From NCBI GenBank assembly GCA_963733765.1, contig CAVTEI010000005.1, positions 62,001 to 126,000 on the forward strand: DNA of 64,000 bases. Direction: 5' to 3'. Under the pieces are notes generated by a model that was not told the origin of the DNA, did no database searches, and was given only the letters and a program-made list of their open reading frames with translations. Each line of letters starts with the position of its first letter. The stretch's first letter is position 1. This DNA is from DATKAS01 sp963733765 (GTDB taxonomy: Bacteria; Actinomycetota; Acidimicrobiia; Acidimicrobiales; DATKAS01). Of this stretch, positions 24,835 to 33,641 are shown piece by piece. The translations under genes and the position numbers were made by a program.

Positions 24835-25985
24835 CAGTGCGTCTGCTCGTCGAGCAGCCCGGCGAAGAGCGCGGTGAGGCGGGCGTCGTCGACGCCGACG
24901 TCTTGGAGGTACGCGGCGAACAGCTCGTGCGGCGTCTGCCCCGACAGCCGCGACCGCCGCGCGATCGTCAAGCCGTCGGCGTCGGGCGGGGCCAGCCGCA
25001 CTTCGACGACGCCGTCTCCGAGCAGCTCGCGCACGTCTTCGGCGAGGCCCGCTCGGGTCGGGCCGTCGACGATCACCCGGAGGAACGACTCGTCGGCATC
25101 CCGAGCGAGCTCGCGGAGCTGATCGACCGTGCCCCGCAGCGTCCGCAGGCGCCGTCCACCCGCGACGGCAACGGGGCGCACGACCGCCGGCGTGGTGCGG
25201 CTCGCGGTGACGAGCAGCACGTTGTTCGGGTCGTCGTGCTCGCCGAAGTCGACCTGCACCGGTGAACCTGAGTACCAGATCGGTGCGGCGCCGGCGATCT
25301 GCTGGGTGCGGTGGAGGTGCCCGAGCGCGACGTAGTGGGCGTGCGCGGGGAACGCCGCTGCGCCGATCGCGTAGTCCATGTAGGTCTGCGCCGATCGTTC
25401 GCCGCCACCCAGCGACGCGCCCGTCACCATGCAGTGCGCGGCGACGACGTTCACGGCGTCACCGGCGAACGGGTCGCACAGCGCGGCGACGAGCTGGCGC
25501 ATGCGCTCGTCGTAGGTCGCGATGTTCGAGCCCGCGTCCTGACCCATGAGCTGTTCGGTGCGGATGATCCCCCGCTGCGAAAGGAACGGCACGAGCGCGA
25601 CACGGATCGACTCGCCCTCGCGTCCACTGACCTCGACCACGCCTCCATCGGTCGGACGCCTCGGTGCGCCCATCACCGTGACTCCGAGCGCGGCGAACAC
25701 CGGCCGCATCGCTTCGAACCGGGGCGCGTTGTCGTGGTTGCCGGAGATCACGATGACTTGCGCCCCGGTGTCACGCAGGTCGAGCAGCGTCTTCAGGACG
25801 AGCGCCTCGGCATCGGGATTGGGCGCCGCGGTCTCGTAGAGGTCGCCGGCGACGAGCACGACGTCGACACGCTCGGTGTCGGCGATGCGCACGATGTCGG
25901 CCAGCACGGCTTTGTGCTCGCCAAGGCGCGACTGGCCCTTGATCGTCTTGCCGACGTGCCAGTCGGCGGTGTGCAGCAGCTTCAT
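24834..25985 (-). CDS. sbcD: Exonuclease subunit SbcD (Mre11-like)
   Basis: A calcineurin-like phosphoesterase of 383 residues with all five motif blocks: HTADWHVG (Asp8, His10), AGDLYE (Asp48), SGNHDN (Asn83, His84), AAHCMVTG and ALGHLHR. It forms the nuclease core with SbcC. The gene is the first of the minus-strand operon sbcD-sbcC-NurA-like, and no other promoter is visible inside it. The start is the first ATG, with the active-site sequence beginning five residues later. Confidence 0.95.
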   Translation of the reverse strand: MKLLHTADWHVGKTIKGQSRLGEHKAVLADIVRIADTERVDVVLVAGDLYETAAPNPDAEALVLKTLLDLRDTGAQVIVISGNHDNAPRFEAMRPVFAALGVTVMGAPRRPTDGGVVEVSGREGESIRVALVPFLSQRGIIRTEQLMGQDAGSNIATYDERMRQLVAALCDPFAGDAVNVVAAHCMVTGASLGGGERSAQTYMDYAIGAAAFPAHAHYVALGHLHRTQQIAGAAPIWYSGSPVQVDFGEHDDPNNVLLVTASRTTPAVVRPVAVAGGRRLRTLRGTVDQLRELARDADESFLRVIVDGPTRAGLAEDVRELLGDGVVEVRLAPPDADGLTIARRSRLSGQTPHELFAAYLQDVGVDDARLTALFAGLLDEQTH

Positions 25986-26058
25986 CTGGATTCCCGGCTC
26001 AGGATGCCACCCTTCACGGTCGGATCTACGGGAACGACGTGACGGCGCCGGACTTCTG

Positions 26059-26457
26059 TCACCCTCGGATCGCCTGAAGCCCGCAGTGACGCGCCAGGAC
26101 GTCGAAGTCCCGATCGTCGTGCAACACGGCGATCTGTGCCCGAAGAGCCACGACGGCGATGAGGCAGTCGGTCAAGGCCCTCACTGTCTCGCCCGCCTGC
26201 CTCGCTGTTCGATGGAGCGCGGCCGCTGCTTCATAGTCGGCCAAGCCTTCGACCGGCAGGTGTTCGCACCGAGCGAGGAGCCGGCGGAGCTGTGCCCAGT
26301 GCCCGTCGTCACGAGCACCTGCGAGCAGTTCCATCACCACGACGTCGGTGGTGTGGATCGCCGTGTCGTGTTCGAGGAGCTCCCGTACGGCGAGGTGCGC
26401 GTCGCTGCCGGTCGCTCGGAGGAACTCGACCCACGCGGAAGTGTCGACCAGCGTCAC
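26059..26457 (-). CDS. vapC: VapC-family PIN toxin
   Basis: A 132-residue PIN domain: the first acidic motif in LVDTSAWVEF, a glutamate in VVMELLAG, the third acidic residues in ALTDCLIAVVAL and the last in LHDDRDFDVLA. This is the full set of four PIN residues, so the RNase should be active. Its ATG overlaps the VapB-like stop by four bases, the usual antitoxin-first arrangement. VapC toxins usually cut tRNA or rRNA; the target here is unknown. Confidence 0.92.
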   Translation of the reverse strand: MTLVDTSAWVEFLRATGSDAHLAVRELLEHDTAIHTTDVVVMELLAGARDDGHWAQLRRLLARCEHLPVEGLADYEAAAALHRTARQAGETVRALTDCLIAVVALRAQIAVLHDDRDFDVLARHCGLQAIRG

Positions 26458-26663
26458 GCTTCGAGAGCGCGGTCGCGGCGCAGTTCGGCGAGATCGCCCG
26501 TCCAGCCGCTGGCCTCCATCGCCAGGGCGTCGTCGCGACTCATCGCCTCGCCGATCAGCCGGCGCAGGGCGAGATCAACCGCGGCCCGCTTGGAGTGGAG
26601 CCCATAGCGGCGCATGGCCTCGGCAATCAGGTCTTCGTCGATGTCGATGTTGGTCCTCGCCAC
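26454..26663 (-). CDS. vapB: VapB-type antitoxin
   Basis: The product begins ARTNIDIDEDLIAEAMRRYG, which is the ribbon-helix-helix of the VapB family, continues with SKRAAVDLALRRLIGEAM and ends in a charged tail that would cover the toxin. I chose the GTG at 26663 (about 69 residues). Earlier in-frame starts up to 26693 lie inside the operator at 26675-26690. No ribosome-binding site is visible, so a short leader is possible. Confidence 0.9.
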   Translation of the reverse strand: MARTNIDIDEDLIAEAMRRYGLHSKRAAVDLALRRLIGEAMSRDDALAMEASGWTGDLAELRRDRALEA

Positions 26664-26674
26664 GGACACCACGA

Positions 26675-26690
26675 TACACCAAGAGGTGTA
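26675..26690. promoter_or_regulatory. Operator palindrome of the vapBC module
   Basis: TACACC (26675-26680), AAGA, GGTGTA (26685-26690) form a perfect inverted repeat immediately upstream of the chosen vapB start. A VapB ribbon-helix-helix dimer would fit this six-base arm pattern. Conditional autoregulation by the VapBC complex is the usual mechanism and is inferred here. Confidence 0.65.
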
Positions 26691-26825
26691 CACAGGGCTG
26701 TGACCAGGACAGATCCCTCGCCGCCACTGGGCGCCGACCGCGGCTACGAAGGGGGCGACCCCCGGACTCGCGGACGATGCACCTCGGCGCTCGCGGGCGC
26801 CGAATCGGGATAGTTCCCCGTGATC

Positions 26826-26854
26826 CGTGGACGATGATCGACATACCGTCCACG
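26826..26854. promoter_or_regulatory. Inverted repeat upstream of the glucosidase gene
   Basis: CGTGGAC (26826-26832) and GTCCACG (26848-26854) form a perfect seven-base inverted repeat with a 15-base spacer, ending 23 bases before the glucosidase ATG. It could be an operator or an mRNA stem; a regulator cannot be named. Confidence 0.4.
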
Positions 26855-26877
26855 AGGGACGGGCTGCGAAAGGACCG

Positions 26878-29566
26878 ATGATGACGAGCGCCGAGCGCCT
26901 GAGAGTCGAGTCGTTCGGCCATCCCGAGGACGGGCTCGAGGATGCGACGCCGTGGTACCGCTGGGGTCCGTATCTCTCGGAACGCCAGTGGGGAACCGTG
27001 CGCGAGGACTACAGCGCGCACGGCACGGCGTGGGATTACTTCCCCCACGACCATGCCCGGTCGCGCGCGTACCGCTGGGGTGAGGACGGCATGGCGGGCA
27101 TCTGCGACGTCGGCCAGGAGCTCTGCCTTGCGTTGGCCTTGTGGAACGGTCGCGATCCGATCCTGAAGGAGCGGATGTTCGGCCTCACCGGTCCCGAGGG
27201 CAATCACGGCGAGGACGCGAAGGATCACTGGTGGTATCTCGACGCGCTCCCGAGCCACGCGTGGCTGCAGTGGCGTTACCACTACCCCCAGGCCGAGTTC
27301 CCCTACGGGGAGCTGGTGGCCGAAAACGGCCGGCGTGGTCAGCGCGAGCCCGAGTACGAGCTGATGGACACCGGCGTGTTCGACGACGACCGCTACTGGG
27401 TCGTCGACGTCGTGCACGCCAAGACCGATCAGGACGACCTCCTCATGCAGATCAGCGTCACCAACGCCGGACCCGATGCGGCCACCCTCCACGTGTTGCC
27501 GCACCTGTGGTTCCGCAACACGTGGTCATGGGACGAGGGCGAGGCCCGCCCGGCGCTGCGGGCCACCGGACCCGACCGTGTCTCGGTGGACCATCCGCGG
27601 TACGGGGCGCTCGTCTGGGAGGTCGCCGCCGGGTCGGACGGTACGTTGCCGAACCTGCTCTTCTGCGACAACGAGACCAACACGGCGCGCCTCTACGGCT
27701 CGGCCGATTCTCCCCTGTTCCCGAAGGACGGGATCAACGATCATGTGGTTGCCGGCGCGGCCACGGTGAACCCCGATCGCACGGGGACGAAGTGCGCGGC
27801 GTGGTACTCGCTCACCGTCGGGCCGGGCGAGACCCAGGTCGTGCGGGCCCGCCTCCGCCCGCCGGCGATGACCGCGCTCAGCTACGGGTTCGACGCCGTG
27901 CTCGACCGGCGACGCGCCGAGGCTGACGAGTTCTACGCGGAGCTGATCCCGGCCAGCGCCAGCGACGACGAGCGGCTCGTGGCCCGCCAAGCCTTCGCCG
28001 GGATGATCTGGGGCAAGCAGTTCTACCGCTACGACGTCAGGCGTTGGCTCGACGGCGACCCGACACAGCCGCCGCCGCCATCCGAGCGCCGGTTCGGCCG
28101 GAACGCGGCATGGATGCACCTGGACGCGCGCGACGTCATGTCGATGCCCGACCCGTGGGAGTACCCGTGGTTCGCGGCGTGGGACCTCGCGTTCCACACC
28201 GTCGCGCTTGCCCATCTCGACCCGGCGTTCGCGAAGTACCAGCTGCTCGCACTGTGCCGCGAGTGGTTCCAGCACCCGAACGGCGCTCTCCCCGCCTACG
28301 AATGGGCTTTCAGTGACGTCAACCCGCCCGTGCACGCGTGGGCGGCGCTGCACGTGTGGGACATCGACGGACGCCGCGACCACGACTTCCTGGCCCGGTT
28401 GCTGCCGAAGCTGTTGGTCAACTTCACCTGGTGGGTGAACCGGATCGACCCCGAGGGTGACCACGTGTTCGCGGGCGGCTTCCTCGGCCTCGACAACATC
28501 AGCGCGATCGACCGCTCGAACCTCCCCCCTGGTGGCCGCCTCGAACAGGCCGACGGCACGACCTGGATGGCGTTCTACGCGCTCACGCTGCTCGAGATGG
28601 CCCGCATTCTCGCCGAGCGGGATGACGTGTGGACCGACATCGAGCTCAAGTTCATCGAGCACTTCGTCCTGATCGTCGACGCGATGCGTTTGCAGGGATT
28701 GTGGGACGACGAGGACGGCTTCTTCTACGACGTGTACCACGGACCTGACGGGCAGACCGTGCCGATCAAGGTCCGCTCGCTGGTCGGAGTGCTGCCCCTT
28801 CTTGCGACGGTCGTGCTGCAACCCGACGCCCTGGGAAACGGGGGCGCGCTGCGTCAGCGCTTCGCCGCGGTTCTTCGAGCGGCTCGACGGCGAGGCGGTC
28901 GCGCCACGTGGCCAGCGACTCTCGATGCCCGACGCCGACCGGGTCGTCATCGGCGTGATCCCGCCCGGGGACACCGTTCGCGTGCTCGACGCGGGTGTTC
29001 GACGAGCGGGAGTTCCTCTCGCCGTTCGGCCTGCGGGGACTTTCGAAGTACCACGAGGAGCATCCGGTCTTCGCCGACCTCGACGGGACGCAGGTTTCGG
29101 TCGACTACGAGCCCGCCGAGTCGACGACGGGGATGTTCGGCGGGAACTCGAACTGGCGGGGCCCGGTGTGGATGCCGGTGAACTACCTCGTGCTGCGCGC
29201 CTGCAGCGCAACGCCCATGCGCTCGGCTCGACTATCGAGATCGAGTACCCCACGGGGAGCGGCCAGACCGTCGGGTTCAGTGACTGCGCCGAGGATCTCC
29301 GCCGCCGTCTGATCTCGTTGTTCCTGCGCGGCCCCGACGGCCGCCGTCCGTGCCACGGCTGGGTCGCCAAGCTCCAAGACGACCCGCGCTGGCGCGACAA
29401 CATCGTGTTCAACGAGTACTTCCACGGCGACAACGGATCGGGCCTCGGTGCAACCCACCAGACCGGATGGACCGGGCTGGTGGCCGACCTCATCTGCCGT
29501 CCCGATCCCTTCGGGAGGGGTGACTTCGAACGCCTCACGCTTTCCGGAGAAACGACGGATCGATGA
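26878..29566 (+). CDS. GH63-like glucosidase, three frameshifts
   Basis: The protein begins with TSAERLRVESFG and WYRWGPYLSERQWGTVRED, continues through DSPLFPKDGINDHVV and PWFAAWDLAFHTVAL, and reaches the family C-terminus (GGNSNWRGPVWMPVN, NDNGSGLGATHQTGW-type segment) via three frame changes near 28872, 28995 and 29205. Together these give about 896 residues, the full length of bacterial (alpha/alpha)6-barrel GH63 glucosidases. Such enzymes hydrolyse alpha-glucosides such as glucosylglycerate-like or mannosylglycerate substrates; which one is not visible. Its end overlaps the convergent enoyl-CoA hydratase by 32 bases. Confidence 0.88.
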
Positions 29567-30362
29567 GCATCCCGTGCACCTGCATGTTGTGGCTGTGACA
29601 GACCTGGTGCAGTGCGAATGACGTCTGCATCGCCGGCACGCGACCCTGTGCATCCTGTGCGGCGTTGACGGCTTCCTTGGTGAGCTTCAGCGCGAACAGC
29701 GGCTTCTCGGCGATGCGGGCGGCGAGCGCCATCGTGAACTCGGTGAGCTCGTCGGGGTCGACGACGTGGTTGACCATGCCGAGTGTCTTCGCCTCCGCTG
29801 CCGACACCGCGTCGGACGTGAAGAGCATCTCCTTCGCCTTGCGCACGCCGACCTCCCACGGGTGATTGAAGAACTCGGCGCCACACACGCCCATCGCCAC
29901 CGTGTTGTCGATGAACTCGGCGTTGGAAGCGGCGACGACGAGATCGCACGGCCACACGAGCATGAGCCCGCCCGAGATGACCTTGCCGCGCACCTCGGCG
30001 ATCGTCGGCTTCGGGATGTTGCGCCACCGCTCCGAGAAGCCGATGTAGATCTCCTTCTCGCGCGCCATCTGCGCCTCGGCGCCGGCGCACCCGAATCCGC
30101 ACCAGGTGCCGACGGTCTCGAACGCCGACATCGCCGCCGCGGTGTCGCGCTCGCGCAGGTCGTGCCCTGACGAGAAGTGCGGCCCCTCGGCGGCGAGCAC
30201 GATGACCGAGATGTCGTCGTCGCGCGCGGCGCGGTCGAAGGCGTCGTTGAGCTCGTAGAGCAAGCGGGTGTCCTGCGCGTTGCGAGTGTCGGCACGATCG
30301 AGGGTGATCCGCGCGACCTTCGGGAGCGGCACCTCGTAGCGAATGACTGCGGCGTCGGTCAT
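29535..30362 (-). CDS. Enoyl-CoA hydratase/isomerase family protein
   Basis: A 275-residue crotonase-fold protein: VARITLDRADTRNAQDT at the start, the first oxyanion-hole block FSSGHDL, the second KVISGGLML, and a helical C-terminus. The catalytic glutamates of ECH are not obvious at their usual places after KVISGGLML, so the reaction may differ from hydration. The ATG is the first in frame. It is convergent with the glucosidase and shares 32 bases with its end. A PIN-type toxin gene follows upstream on the same strand. Confidence 0.88.
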   Translation of the reverse strand: MTDAAVIRYEVPLPKVARITLDRADTRNAQDTRLLYELNDAFDRAARDDDISVIVLAAEGPHFSSGHDLRERDTAAAMSAFETVGTWCGFGCAGAEAQMAREKEIYIGFSERWRNIPKPTIAEVRGKVISGGLMLVWPCDLVVAASNAEFIDNTVAMGVCGAEFFNHPWEVGVRKAKEMLFTSDAVSAAEAKTLGMVNHVVDPDELTEFTMALAARIAEKPLFALKLTKEAVNAAQDAQGRVPAMQTSFALHQVCHSHNMQVHGMLIDPSFLRKA

Positions 30363-30384
30363 CTCACGACTTTGTCATGCCCGG

Positions 30385-30765
30385 TCAGATCTTCACGAGG
30401 TCGACGTGGATGCCCGCGGCGCGAGCGAGGGCCCGGAGATCCTTCGGATCCGACGTGTAGATCTCGTCACCGTCCTCGGCCAGCAGCACGATCGCCGCGT
30501 CGATCACGTCGGCTGCCCGAGCCGCGCCGAGCAGCACTCCCGCCTGTCGTCCGAGCGTGTCGTCGAGCGCCCGAACGTCGACGCCGGCGATCAGCCGCGC
30601 CACGACCGCCTGGCGCCCCAGCCCGCCTCGCCACACCTGTCCGATGACGCCACCGTGTGTCAGCGGGATGCGGTTGGCGAGCCGCTCGCGCTTGATCAGC
30701 GCAACCATGTCGCGGTTGTAGCGCTCGACCGCGACGAACGCGCCGGCGTCGAGCACGATCGTCAC
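30385..30765 (-). CDS. PIN-domain toxin (VapC-like)
   Basis: A 126-residue PIN protein starting with IVLDAGAFVAVER and ending with TSDPKDLRALARAAGI. The middle acidic motif is ARAADVIDAAIVLLA. The first asparagine- or aspartate-rich position (LDAG) replaces the common VDTS. The ATG overlaps the antitoxin gene's stop by four bases, and the pair is antitoxin-first. RNA target unknown. Confidence 0.85.
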   Translation of the reverse strand: MTIVLDAGAFVAVERYNRDMVALIKRERLANRIPLTHGGVIGQVWRGGLGRQAVVARLIAGVDVRALDDTLGRQAGVLLGAARAADVIDAAIVLLAEDGDEIYTSDPKDLRALARAAGIHVDLVKI

Positions 30766-31031
30766 GCCCGGGTCCGCACAACGACGGCGCCCACGCGGGC
30801 GCGCCGAGTCGCCTGGCGTATCTCCTCGTCAGTGATGGTGCCGTGCTCGGCTTCGTACGCGGCGAGGAAGTCATCGAGCGCGCGGATGCGCCGATCGTGA
30901 TCGGCCTTGAGCCGCAGCGCGTCGTTGACCCACGCGCTCACGCTCTCGGCTCGCCCCTCGCCGACCGCGGCCCGCCCTGCGGCGAGCAAGTCCGCTTCGA
31001 CCGTTGCCGACAACCGCTCGCGCTGTGTCAT
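30762..31031 (-). CDS. Antitoxin with ribbon-helix-helix-like N-terminus
   Basis: An 89-residue protein: QRERLSATVEADLLAAGRAA could form the DNA-binding strand and first helix, followed by VSAWVNDALRLKADHD. The C-terminal tail (EEIRQATRRARVGAVVVRT) is of the kind that wraps a PIN toxin. It overlaps the PIN gene by ATGA. The ATG at 31031 is the only reasonable start, with AT-rich sequence upstream on the minus strand (TAGGATAAAC as a possible -10), so a short leader is likely. Confidence 0.75.
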   Translation of the reverse strand: MTQRERLSATVEADLLAAGRAAVGEGRAESVSAWVNDALRLKADHDRRIRALDDFLAAYEAEHGTITDEEIRQATRRARVGAVVVRTRA

Positions 31032-31063
31032 ACGTTTATCCTACTCAATACATACATTTCTGC

Positions 31064-31489
31064 TCACGGCGCCGTGAGCGCAGTCGGCAGCCCCACCGCC
31101 CCGGCGGCCGCTATCAGAAAATGGTCACCCGTCACCAGCACGGTTTCTTCCGCACCAATGGTCAACGCAGCAGCGAGGTGGACGGCGTCGTATCCCCGCA
31201 GGGCATGTGTCTCGGCGAGGTCACCAGCGCGGTGAGCGAGGTCGTCGTCGATGTCGACGAGGTCAAGTTCGTCGTGGCGCGCCTCGAGCTCGGACGCCGC
31301 AGCGCGGTGCTGGCGAGATGTCAGCCGGCCGAGTCGATGTGCGTGGGCCAGCGCCGCCCGACCCTCCGGGTAGACGAGCCGCACGCTGACGACGCGATCC
31401 GCGCTCTCCCACAGCGAGCCGGCGCGCTCCGACCCAGGCTCGTCGATCACGAGCGGCACGATCGCCGACGTGTCGAAGTACGCGATCAT
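31064..31489 (-). CDS. PIN-domain toxin (VapC-like)
   Basis: A 141-residue PIN domain: YFDTSAIVPLVIDEPGS with the first aspartate, YPEGRAALAHA with the glutamate, ALRGYDAVHLAAAL with the third motif and VTGDHFLIAAA with the last acidic position. The D-A-V-H-L form is typical of VapC paralogs. I chose the ATG at 31489 because it overlaps the antitoxin stop by four bases; the longer open frame upstream is antisense of the antitoxin. The target RNA is unknown. Confidence 0.88.
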   Translation of the reverse strand: MIAYFDTSAIVPLVIDEPGSERAGSLWESADRVVSVRLVYPEGRAALAHAHRLGRLTSRQHRAAASELEARHDELDLVDIDDDLAHRAGDLAETHALRGYDAVHLAAALTIGAEETVLVTGDHFLIAAAGAVGLPTALTAP

Positions 31490-31740
31490 CTGCGCTGCTC
31501 CGCCACGAGGTCGGAGACCGGACCCTTCGCCTTCACCGGCTTGGGCAACGGGCGTCTCGGAGATGCAGCCGGCGTGACCTTGCCTTCTCGAACCAACCGG
31601 TCGATGACCCGCTCGCCGTTGAGAGGCAGCAGCCGCGCAATGGCGCGCCCGTGTTCGGTGACGACGACCTCCTCGCCGTCCCGCACTCGTTCGAGGTAGC
31701 GACTCAGGTTGTTCCGTAGCTCGCGCACACCGACCTCCAC
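31486..31740 (-). CDS. Phd/YefM-type antitoxin
   Basis: The protein shows the Phd/YefM core (VGVRELRNNLSRYLERVRDG, then EEVVVTEHGRAIARLLPL) and a charged C-terminus rich in Pro and Lys that should bind the toxin. I place the start at the GTG at 31740, which has a GGAGGA ribosome-binding site seven bases upstream; a TTG at 31779 would add 13 residues without similarity. The next gene is the PIN toxin with an ATGA overlap. Two direct repeats just upstream probably mark its operator. Confidence 0.87.
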   Translation of the reverse strand: MEVGVRELRNNLSRYLERVRDGEEVVVTEHGRAIARLLPLNGERVIDRLVREGKVTPAASPRRPLPKPVKAKGPVSDLVAEQRR

Positions 31741-31755
31741 CTGAGGTTCCTCCGG

Positions 31756-31788
31756 TTGTAGCCACTTTGCTGAATTCAATTGTAGCCA
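31756..31788. promoter_or_regulatory. Direct-repeat operator of the Phd/PIN module
   Basis: TTGTAGCCA occurs at 31756-31764 and again at 31780-31788, 24 bases apart, with an AATTGAATT segment in between on the minus strand. The pair is directly upstream of the chosen antitoxin start. Phd-type antitoxins bind short repeats in their own promoter, so this is the probable autoregulatory site. Confidence 0.55.
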
Positions 31789-31806
31789 TATCGGGAAACC
31801 CCCCGC

Positions 31807-33012
31807 TCACGGCGCCCGCTTGGGCGGTCCGCAGGTCATGACATCGCCGTTCGGCCGGGTGATGGTGAGCGTGCGGTCGGGTTGGAGCTTGATGTCCCAC
31901 TCATCGCGGTGGAGCTCGGTGTGGTGCGCCACACACACGGGCAACAGGTTGTCGAGATCGGTGCGCCCACCGTGACGCCACCACACAACGTGATGGATCT
32001 TGCAGTAGCGGAAGGACGTTTCGCAGTCGGACACTGCGCACCTCGGATACAGCGCCCGCAGCACCCGACGCTGCGCGGCGTTCGCCAGCCGCGTGGAGCG
32101 CCCGAGGTCGAGCCGGCCCGGCGCGTGCACCACGAAGCCGCCCTTCACCACGACAGGCGTCACCAGGGCCTCGGGCACCAGATCCTCGAGCACCGACCGA
32201 GGAAGCTCGACCGGCAGGCCCCAATCGGTGACCGCCTGACCGTCGTCGTCGAGAGCGCTGCCATCGAGCACGACGATCACCTCGGGCCGTCCCATCGTCG
32301 GCCCCTCGCCGTTGAGGTCCGCGATGAACGCCATCGCCCGAAGAAACGCCTGCTTCTGGACCGGATCGATCGGACACCCTTCGGGCACCTTCTCGGCGAA
32401 CAGCGCGCTGACCATCGCGTCGTTGCGCGCGACGAACTTCGCGTACGCGAGCGGGTCGATCTGCATCCAGATCTTCCCCATGCCGGTGACCGAGTCGGAC
32501 TTGTGCCACAGCCTCGACCCAGACTTCTGACGCTTCAGCTTGTCGCTGCCGTCGTCGCCGTCGAGCCGTCGGAGCTCGTCGCGCAGACGCCGGGCGAACT
32601 CGTCGGGTGTCGCTGACTTCGCGACCGCTAGCAGCTCGTCGGCATTCGCGACGAGCTTCTTGCGCTTGTCGCCCTCGGCACCACGCAGCGCCGCGCCCAT
32701 CAGATCCATGTGCTCACCGCTCACGTCGCCGTTCGCGAGCGCTTCGCCGAAGACGGGAACCGCCGCGGCGGTGTCACCCCTCCGCCTCATCCTGCGACCC
32801 TCACGCTGCGAGGACCGAGCCGCGTCGCCGAACGCCTTGTCGGGACATCCGGTACGTGCGGCAAGCAACCCGGCGAAGCGCACACCTTCGCTTTCGAGCA
32901 TCGCCATCAATCGACCGCGATCCCGCACGGCTGCTTTGACCTCGGGGAGGGTGCTCGACTCATCGACCGCGGCAACCGCCTGCAACAGCGATGTCGCCTT
33001 CCGGACGTCCAT
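31807..33012 (-). CDS. DUF222/HNH endonuclease family protein
   Basis: The N-terminal 300 residues are the DUF222-type region of actinobacterial HNH proteins, rich in helices (KATSLLQAVAAVDE, MLESEGVRFAGLLAARTG). The C-terminus holds an HNH nuclease: CAVSDCETSFRYCKIHHVVW, then LDNLLPVCVAHHTELH with both histidines and the asparagine. These multicopy proteins are widespread in actinobacteria, and their physiological role is unclear. I chose the ATG at 33012 with AAGGGG upstream, although a GTG at 33045 is in frame. Confidence 0.92.
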   Translation of the reverse strand: MDVRKATSLLQAVAAVDESSTLPEVKAAVRDRGRLMAMLESEGVRFAGLLAARTGCPDKAFGDAARSSQREGRRMRRRGDTAAAVPVFGEALANGDVSGEHMDLMGAALRGAEGDKRKKLVANADELLAVAKSATPDEFARRLRDELRRLDGDDGSDKLKRQKSGSRLWHKSDSVTGMGKIWMQIDPLAYAKFVARNDAMVSALFAEKVPEGCPIDPVQKQAFLRAMAFIADLNGEGPTMGRPEVIVVLDGSALDDDGQAVTDWGLPVELPRSVLEDLVPEALVTPVVVKGGFVVHAPGRLDLGRSTRLANAAQRRVLRALYPRCAVSDCETSFRYCKIHHVVWWRHGGRTDLDNLLPVCVAHHTELHRDEWDIKLQPDRTLTITRPNGDVMTCGPPKRAP

Positions 33013-33102
33013 CCGCACCCCTTCCCCAGAGCCGTGAGTCAACACGTGTGACCAGCATCAATGGGGAAGAAATCGAACACTAGTACGACTTGACCGGACG
33101 TG

Positions 33103-33543
33103 TCAAGCCGCATCCCACCACTCGCTCGCGGGATCGAGCGCGAACCGGCTGCTCCGGAAAACCTCGTCGTCGCAGGCGAACCAATCCACCAGGTGGATGC
33201 CGTACGACGCCGCGATCGATCTCGCGAGGCCGAACCTCTCGGCCAGGTCATCGGGAGGCGGACCCCACGCCACCGGCTCGTCACAGAACGCGATCGCGGC
33301 CTTCGCCCCGCGCCCCAAGTACTCGATGCACCCCGCAAGCGCGGCCTCGGGCGGGTCGGGACGGCGGGTGTACGCGAGCCCGCGGAAGCGACCGTTTCGG
33401 TTCGCGAACGCGAGGAGCAGCCGCCGAGGGCCGAAGGCCCGTTGGTCGAGGCAGAACGACATCGCGTCGCTCAGGGTGCGCAGGTTCGTGCGGTCACGCT
33501 TGCCTGGCACCAGGCCGTGCACCGCGTGCAGTGTCGTGGTCAT
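33103..33543 (-). CDS. Hypothetical protein, possibly a degenerate MPN/JAB-like domain
   Basis: About 146 residues from the ATG at 33543, which has GGAGG eight bases upstream. The middle (AMSFCLDQRAFGPRRLLLAF, then LAGCIEYLGRGAKAAIAF) and end (GIHLVDWFACDDEVFRSS) vaguely recall the order of strands in RadC/JAB proteins. The JAMM metal motif is absent, so I do not assign it. It lies between the HNH gene and the methyltransferase, in the same direction, without tight coupling. Unknown function. Confidence 0.55.
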   Translation of the reverse strand: MTTTLHAVHGLVPGKRDRTNLRTLSDAMSFCLDQRAFGPRRLLLAFANRNGRFRGLAYTRRPDPPEAALAGCIEYLGRGAKAAIAFCDEPVAWGPPPDDLAERFGLARSIAASYGIHLVDWFACDDEVFRSSRFALDPASEWWDAA

Positions 33544-33641
33544 CACGAGGTCCTCCGAAAATTGCCGAAGCTGATGTGAGGACCTGTGCGGTCGAGCCTC
33601 CCTCACCTGACCTTAGGGAGGGGGTGGGACATTCCTGCGAG

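Noticed and set aside
22783..25122. 779-residue open frame on the plus strand opposite sbcC
   Set aside because: The minus-strand frame has all SbcC motifs in order. The plus frame is Arg/Leu-rich antisense with no family pattern.
26878..29566. Glucosidase as a real pseudogene
   Set aside because: All segments up to the proper C-terminus are kept and the indels partly compensate, as in many other genes of the window.
27526..30102. 858-residue open frame on the minus strand, opposite the glucosidase and enoyl-CoA hydratase genes
   Set aside because: It has Arg/Pro-rich low-complexity composition without any domain and mirrors the codon structure of the glucosidase and the hydratase; it is a GC-bias shadow.
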